This document shows positions 58,655 to 64,000 of a stretch of DNA of 64,000 nucleotides, one piece after another. Each line of letters starts with the position of its first letter. The stretch's first letter is position 1. This DNA comes from Leucogyrophana mollusca (taxonomy: Eukaryota; Basidiomycota; Agaricomycetes; Boletales). The stretch is taken from assembly GCA_021014945.1 (NCBI GenBank), contig MU266335.1, positions 1 to 64,000 of the forward strand. The letters run 5' to 3'. The translations under genes were made by a program, and so were the position numbers. The notes beneath the pieces are model-generated. The model was not told where the DNA came from and ran no database searches. It saw only the letters and a list, made by a program, of their open reading frames with translations.

Positions 58655-60432
58655 TCATCTTGAGCTTCCTGCTTCTCGCACTTCGTCAATCTTCATACTG
58701 TGACTGCCACTCGCCCTCGAATGTGTTTCAGTAAATCGCACTGTTCGCGGGGCAAAGTGAAGAGCCGGCATATGGTCCAGCTCTACATCTTCGTTGGCAT
58801 GCGGTGTGCTAAAAGTGATAGGGCTCGGATCGCGGAAATGTGTAGGCATCCTGGGTAACTCGTCCACCTCCAACCGAGTATGCGTGACGAGCCGAAGGTT
58901 GAGCACAAGACGCGAGCCGGTGATCACAGTCGCAGCAAGGGCTAAGCTCTGGGGTGCTTCTATCCAGGCGACCTGTCCGAAGACATGCAAGTTTTATAAG
59001 TGAAGGGCAGGACACCAACGATATGCAACTGGGACACTCACATTCCGTGTTAACCACATACTTCCCGCGACACTGTATACCGCCGTCATGCTACGAGAGT
59101 CTGGGTAAGCAGCAAAGTATTGTAGCTGGGAAGAGGCTCACGTGGCGAAGTAGATGACTGCATCTCTGAGCGGGACTCGGATGAATGAGCTCACAGACCA
59201 AGACTTCAATGTTCTCTTCATTTCCAATATATGCCTGATCCCACCCCACAGAAGAAAGCCCAACGACACACATTCAAACGATATGATCGGTAACGTGAAT
59301 GCGTAAAAGTACTTTTGAGCGCCTTGAGACAAAGAGGCATCAATGGGCGCCTTCCCTGTAACGATGATAAGTGAGTGGCAGGACAAAGGCGACGAGACTG
59401 CTCACCGGTAGCTGTAAAGAAGAGCCCCAGCATCGCGGACATGGCGATTACCTCCAACGCAAAAGCCGTATTCATGGCGATGAGCACCACCATTGAATAA
59501 TGATGCATGGCATGTATACGGTATTGTAGGACCGCTAGGCAATCTTCAGTGTTCGTGTCGGCCTCCGTCACAAAGCCCGACTCGCCTTGGACAGACCATG
59601 TAATAATCGCCGTGCCCCAAGCTTGAAAGGATAGATATTTGCCATCTGTACGGACAGTCGCTTGGGTAAGTGCCAGGACGAGAGTTCTTGTGAAGCAAAC
59701 TTGCCTCTAGTTGTTTGTGTTGGACAAGAAACTATCTCATTTACAAGATCACTCACATCTTGGAATTAAGAGACGGATTAGAATAAGTATAGTAAGGAAA
59801 TAGCGGGTTTTCACTTACGCTTTCCGCCCCATGGGACGCGATGGAAACTGTATTCGCAGTGTTCAGATGAATCCGGTACACTCCAAGGACTCGACTCACC
59901 CGCAATATTGGTGCTATCGGCCCAGAATGAGCGTCATCATACAGGTGGACAGTAAGATCGCATCAACACCTACATCAAAATACCTTCCCCAATGTATCTA
60001 TTCTGTGTGACAGTGGGCAAAAGACTTAAAAATCGTGTAATAGACGCGCACCACAAGGAACATCGCGGTCCTGATAGTATACTCTTGTTTCTACAGCAGC
60101 TATCAGGATTGCTCAGTCGGCAGAACCAAATTGACGTACCCACACCAGAGCGACCTAAAGTGTATTGAGATTGGTCAGTGTGGATTCGCCTGCCAGGAGT
60201 GACCAGACCTTACCTCACGATCAAATGTGAGCACTGAGAGAATGAAAGCTTGAGATGAGGTTCCGGGAGTACAAATGATACATCAACATACCATGATCAT
60301 ACACAACGAGGAAGGCAGATGCCGCTATGACGCAGAACTGTTAGCGGTATCTTCAAGGATGATATCTCTCAGCGTACATTGACATAAGCGAGCCAGGTAT
60401 AAGCCCTGCGCTGTGTTAGCCACCTCAATCAT
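58655..60432 (-). CDS. Seven-helix membrane protein, DUF6533-like, many small exons
   Basis: Supported exons are 60432-60378, 60324-60292, 60233-60214, 60154-60140, 60090-60012, then after an unresolved stretch (59969 to about 59820) 59645-59406, 59355-59142, 59090-59042 and 58972-58655. The N-terminus reads SASAFLVVYDHVLTFDREVA then LVWKQEYTIRTAMFLVVRVY, in the family pattern Y-D-x-x-L-T-x-x-x-E-V-x-x-x-W. Helices follow in MVVLIAMNTAFALEVIAMS and LPIISFECVSLGFLLWGGI, then VPLRDAVIYFAT. The last helix ends in the signature GSRLVLNLR. The cytosolic tail is Arg/His/Glu-rich. Function is unknown; it is a relative of the gene at 17832. Confidence 0.78.
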
Positions 60433-61289
60433 CGCAAGGACCAAACGAGTCGGCGCCGACGAAGCTTTCTCGCTGGACAGTCCCCGTCCGGGTCTCGATT
60501 GGGAGGTGGGGATGAATGCGCTGCCCCCAGTGCGGACGTCCAGGAAGTGAAACGGGGCTGAAGATGGTACTGAAGAGAAGGGTAGTTTAAACCCACATAC
60601 CTTGTGGTCTTACTCAGATCTTGATGCCGGAGTTCGACATAATCTATATTTGAATGCACGCATCTGTACAGCACTTGTGCCAGCCAATGATCAATGAACC
60701 CATGCCACCCCCAGTGTTTCGGGGAGATCAAGTGCTAATTAAAAACACCGGGCCAGGTATACGAGAGTAATAGGATAGCCCCGCGGGCGATGAGCTTACC
60801 AACAAGTGTGATTCGAATGTTTTCAGAATCAGCAGCTGACACGGGCACGGAAAGTGTGGGGGTTGAGGTGGTTGTAAGGGATTAGTAGTGACCGCCCTGC
60901 AGCGCGCGCGTCACTCTTGACGAAAGGACACTCGGATGTCACACCGAGACCAGAGCTGGGATAAAACGTTATCCCGGGCGTAAATGGTTTAAAAGTGCCG
61001 ATACAGATCGAGCGCCCGAGCACATCTGCAGAGATAGATACATGAGCCCACAATATATTCCACAACATAAAGTGCTGGGCCATCTATATTACATCGTAAG
61101 AGATAGTCGGATCCAGATAGGTATATAGCCTGGCGAACGCAATACGATAGCGAAAATTGAGCGAAAAGGTATCCAGCAGATGAGGTCGAGCGAGAGACAG
61201 TCAGAGAAAGAAACAGAAAGGTATCCAGAATATCGCCATCTGAGATATATCACCGCAAATCAGCACCCGCTTCTAGATCACACCGCTAG
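60433..61289. other. Intergenic, no gene seen
   Basis: This 857-bp stretch lies between two minus-strand genes. A 100-codon frame at 60429-60731 has no domain and overlaps the proposed promoter of the seven-helix gene. Confidence 0.45.
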
Positions 61290-64000
61290 CTACGACCGTT
61301 CCCCCGTCGGTCTCTGCATCACGTCCAAAAACCGCACCCACTCCGCTTGACTCAATGACGCCCCCCACATCCCATCCTCTTCCACCGTGTTCGGGTACGC
61401 ATACGGATAACGGTCTCCATTTGACCCCCCGCTCCCATTATAATGTTGCCGCGACGACTCGTACGCGGTGGGCGAGGGGAAGGACGCCCGTGAGGTATCG
61501 GGGTACCCGTTTCGCGCAGTAGGGTCGGTGGAGTAAGTTTGTCGTGTTTCAGGGTATGGATTTCGCGCGGGGGCGGCGATAGGTTCGGAATATGATTGCC
61601 GGAGAGGCTCGGAGTAAGGCTGTTGGGCATTTTCGGGGTAAGGCTGGGACTGAGGCTGAGGTCCCTGGAGCGGGTAGGCGATGGGCGGAGAGACGGATGG
61701 GCCTGCTCCCATCGCCGTCGGCGGCGGCATGCCGTGTGCGTGAGCGTGTGTGTTGACTGGAGAGGTTTGGTGCATTGCGGCATACGAAGCCAGCGACGAC
61801 GTCCCTTGCCTCATCAGTCCTGCACCCTGTGTTGCCTGCCCGTAGTCCACCGACCCCCGGTGTGCTCCACCAACACCTTGGGGACTCCCCGAGTTCCCTG
61901 TCCCAGGAGAGCTCATCGCATACCCACCTGAAGCACCGGGCGAGTCCACCGCATTCACGCGTGGGTATTTGAGGGAATCGTGGTACGGGAACGCAAGGGT
62001 CTTCACAAGGCTCAACACTCGTCCCTTCTTACGCTCCCGCTCGCTTTCTTCTTCGCCAACAAACTCCTGGTTATACAGAGGCGCGAGCGCATGGAGTATA
62101 TCGAGCGCCTTGTCCGCAACGGGGGTGCCACGGCTGAGCTCAAGGGTCGAGATCGACTTGCGGATGTTCGCGCGAAAGAGCGAGGCGCCAGGCTGGTCTG
62201 GATTTGCAATGAGCTGGAAGGAGAAGAACATAGCCGCACTGAAGACGTGGAAAGGCCCCCAGTTCATGTGCCCTGGCACGGCAAGTGACGCATTCGCAAG
62301 GAAGTCCGGTCGGGCTTGGCCGACGAGGGTGATGAGCTTGTCTGCGGCGCCAACTGCGATCTCAAGGGACTGCGCTTGCCGGTCGGTTTTGGGGTCCTTG
62401 CTATCTTTCCCATCCTTGTCTTTCCCACGGGATTCCTTGTCCTTGGGAAGAGTGGGCCCGGCAGATGGCGACGAGGCATATGGGCGGTGGAGGGTGAATC
62501 GGATGTGGTAATAACTCGTGCGAATGATGACGCTCTGCACACCGAGCCGCCGCACCACCGTGTTCGGGCTTGCGAGACTCCTTGCAATCCTGAACTCGTC
62601 AAGGTCTAGCTCGGGCGGGAGCGAGTCCATCCACTGAGTCAGTGCACGGTCGCTCGCTTGTACAGATTCGTAAGGGACAGCGCGGAGGGAGACAGCATTG
62701 TCCATGATATCCCCAAGGATATACGCGAGCCGGAAGAGTGCAAGATTTGGAAGGTAAAGGCGACCCTCAGCAGGGTTGGAAGGGTGGGAATGTGAAGGGA
62801 GCTGAGTGTCGAAGTGGTGCGAGGCAAAGGCAATAGGACGGCCGAACATGAATGCTTGCCATCTCAATAGGTGCATTAGCACATGTGTGTGGACATAAAC
62901 GCAAAAAACAGTACCTCTCGAGCAAAACTATGTGCCACCAAGCCCATCTGCGCCGTTCGGCGACATCCTTGGCCATACGCCACTTCATAGGATCACGGTG
63001 TAGACCCATGGCCATGCCCATACTGACCAGTTCGCCTCGTACGGTCCATATCTCTTCGCTGTCCGTTTTACTGAGCGTGAGGTAATGGCAGCGAATCAGG
63101 AGACACTCGACGATTTCGAGATTGTAGCCTCTGCTTTCTGCGCGATGTCTGTCGAGTGCAGTACGCATTACATCATAGAACTTCTTTCCTAGTTCTTCAT
63201 GCGTCTCTGCGAGGTGCGCTATCAGTGGGTCACGTGGAGGGAGATAGTGGACAGCAATGGCCATGATCATGCAGACCGTGGCTAGGACAACGCGGTCCGG
63301 GGACGCGCCGGTCTTGAACCGCGACCACGCAAGAAGGAAGGCGGCCTGGTTCACGTGACGGTATATCCAGTTGCAGTACTCGAAATAATACGAAACCAGT
63401 CCATCGATGGTTTCAAGGGAGGGAAGGAGCGCAAGTAGATCGCGATCATATTCGTGGGTGGATGCGAGGAGCTCCTCGCTCGCTGGGCCTTCCTGACTTG
63501 GGTGGCGCTCATCCTCTGACTGACGATCGCCCTGGGGGGAATTAGCGCTGAGTAAGGTAAAATTTATAAGCCGCTCACAAGAGTGAGATGAGTGACGGCG
63601 GCGGTAGGCCCGGCGTAGAGGCCGCCGTGGCCTTGGCTGCCAAGTAACCCGGGCGCGTCGTCTTTTTCAAGCGAGGCGCCTTCTGTGGGCTCTTTCTTTA
63701 AATTGAAAGTGAGTGGGGAGGAGGGAGTGGAGGGAGTGTCAAGCGGGCGCTTGAGGTGCTGTGGGACGGCTGAGCCCGGACGATGATTTGCAAGGATATA
63801 GGTCTCGAGAAGAGAAACGGAATGCCGCAGGCGGGTTATTTCCTGCATAGGATCGACCCGGCTGGCATTGCTAGGGAATTGTTTAGAGGAGAAAACGGGG
63901 GAGATCGGAGACCTACGAGTCGTCACTGCGAATCTGAGTTTCACTCTCGTGTCCCCTGGCATCCTGGTAACAGAGCGCGATCGTCCCTGCAGGATATGAG
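61290..64000 (-). CDS. Fungal-specific transcription factor (PF04082-type), N-terminus cut off
   Basis: Exons 63870-63579, 63531-62915 and 62862-61290 are supported; a further exon appears to end at 63927 and continue past the window edge. The N-terminal Zn2Cys6 cluster would lie beyond base 64000. A short coiled coil after it is seen (MQEITRLRHSVSLLETYIL). The fungal transcription-factor middle domain has YYFEYCNWIYRHVNQAAFLL, ECLLIRCHYLTLSKTDSEEI, GELVSMGMAMGLHRDPMKW, RRRWAWWHIVLLERWQAFMF and GRPIAFASHHFDTQLPSHSH. The C-terminal 180 residues are Pro/Ser/Tyr/Gln-rich. The regulated pathway is unknown. Confidence 0.88.

Noticed and set aside
60429..60731. 100-codon minus-strand frame just upstream of the seven-helix gene
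   Set aside because: No homology cues, Arg-rich tail from GC-rich leader, and it overlaps the proposed start of the seven-helix gene.

Overview
The window is nuclear DNA of a filamentous basidiomycete, most likely an Agaricomycete. Genes are packed on both strands and broken by many introns of about 50 nt. Nearly all introns are GT-AG, and at least three are GC-AG. Several exons are only 7-20 nt. Two genes belong to a seven-helix membrane family typical of mushroom-forming fungi. I see no viral, plasmid, CRISPR, rRNA, tRNA or transposon feature. All gene models were spliced by hand from the sequence, with reading phase checked at every junction I quote.

Layout. 1-1755 (+) 5'-truncated Trp/Gln-rich protein; 1975-2829 (-) one-helix coiled-coil protein; 3136-8785 (+) GAS2/GAR-domain microtubule protein; 9272-11076 (+) HEI10-type meiotic RING protein; 11344-14557 (-) Pro/Ser-rich protein with a CUE-like end; 15109-16419 (-) dihydroorotase; 16474-17203 (-) unidentified coding remnant; 17832-19110 (+) seven-helix membrane protein; 19836-20730 (-) RanBP1; 20995-21880 (+) Emp24/p24; 22397-25516 (-) kinesin-8; 25768-28065 (-) mitochondrial ClpX; 28369-30832 (+) cactin; 31450-33363 (+) cyclin; 33986-37772 (+) ubiquitin-activating enzyme E1; 38879-41316 (-) second cyclin of the same family; 42903-47030 (+) STRIPAK subunit Far11/STRIP; 47537-49324 (+) diphthamide synthase subunit Dph1; 49851-54338 (+) NPC1-type sterol transporter; 54435-55328 (-) RNPS1-like SR protein; 55530-57152 (-) C2H2 factor; 57372-58545 (+) cytochrome b5 reductase-like enzyme; 58655-60432 (-) second seven-helix membrane protein; 61290-64000 (-) fungal-specific transcription factor cut by the window edge.

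This is a housekeeping region rather than a functional cluster. It covers secretion, sterol traffic, ubiquitin activation, splicing, mitochondrial proteolysis, pyrimidine and diphthamide synthesis, and microtubule control. The most interesting items are a meiotic crossover gene hidden in tiny exons, a ClpX gene whose P-loop sits on a 17-nt exon, two cyclin paralogs sharing intron positions on either side of the E1 gene, two conserved reading frames interrupted by in-frame stops, and a pair of CACGTG boxes before the sterol transporter. I found no clearly new multi-gene system.
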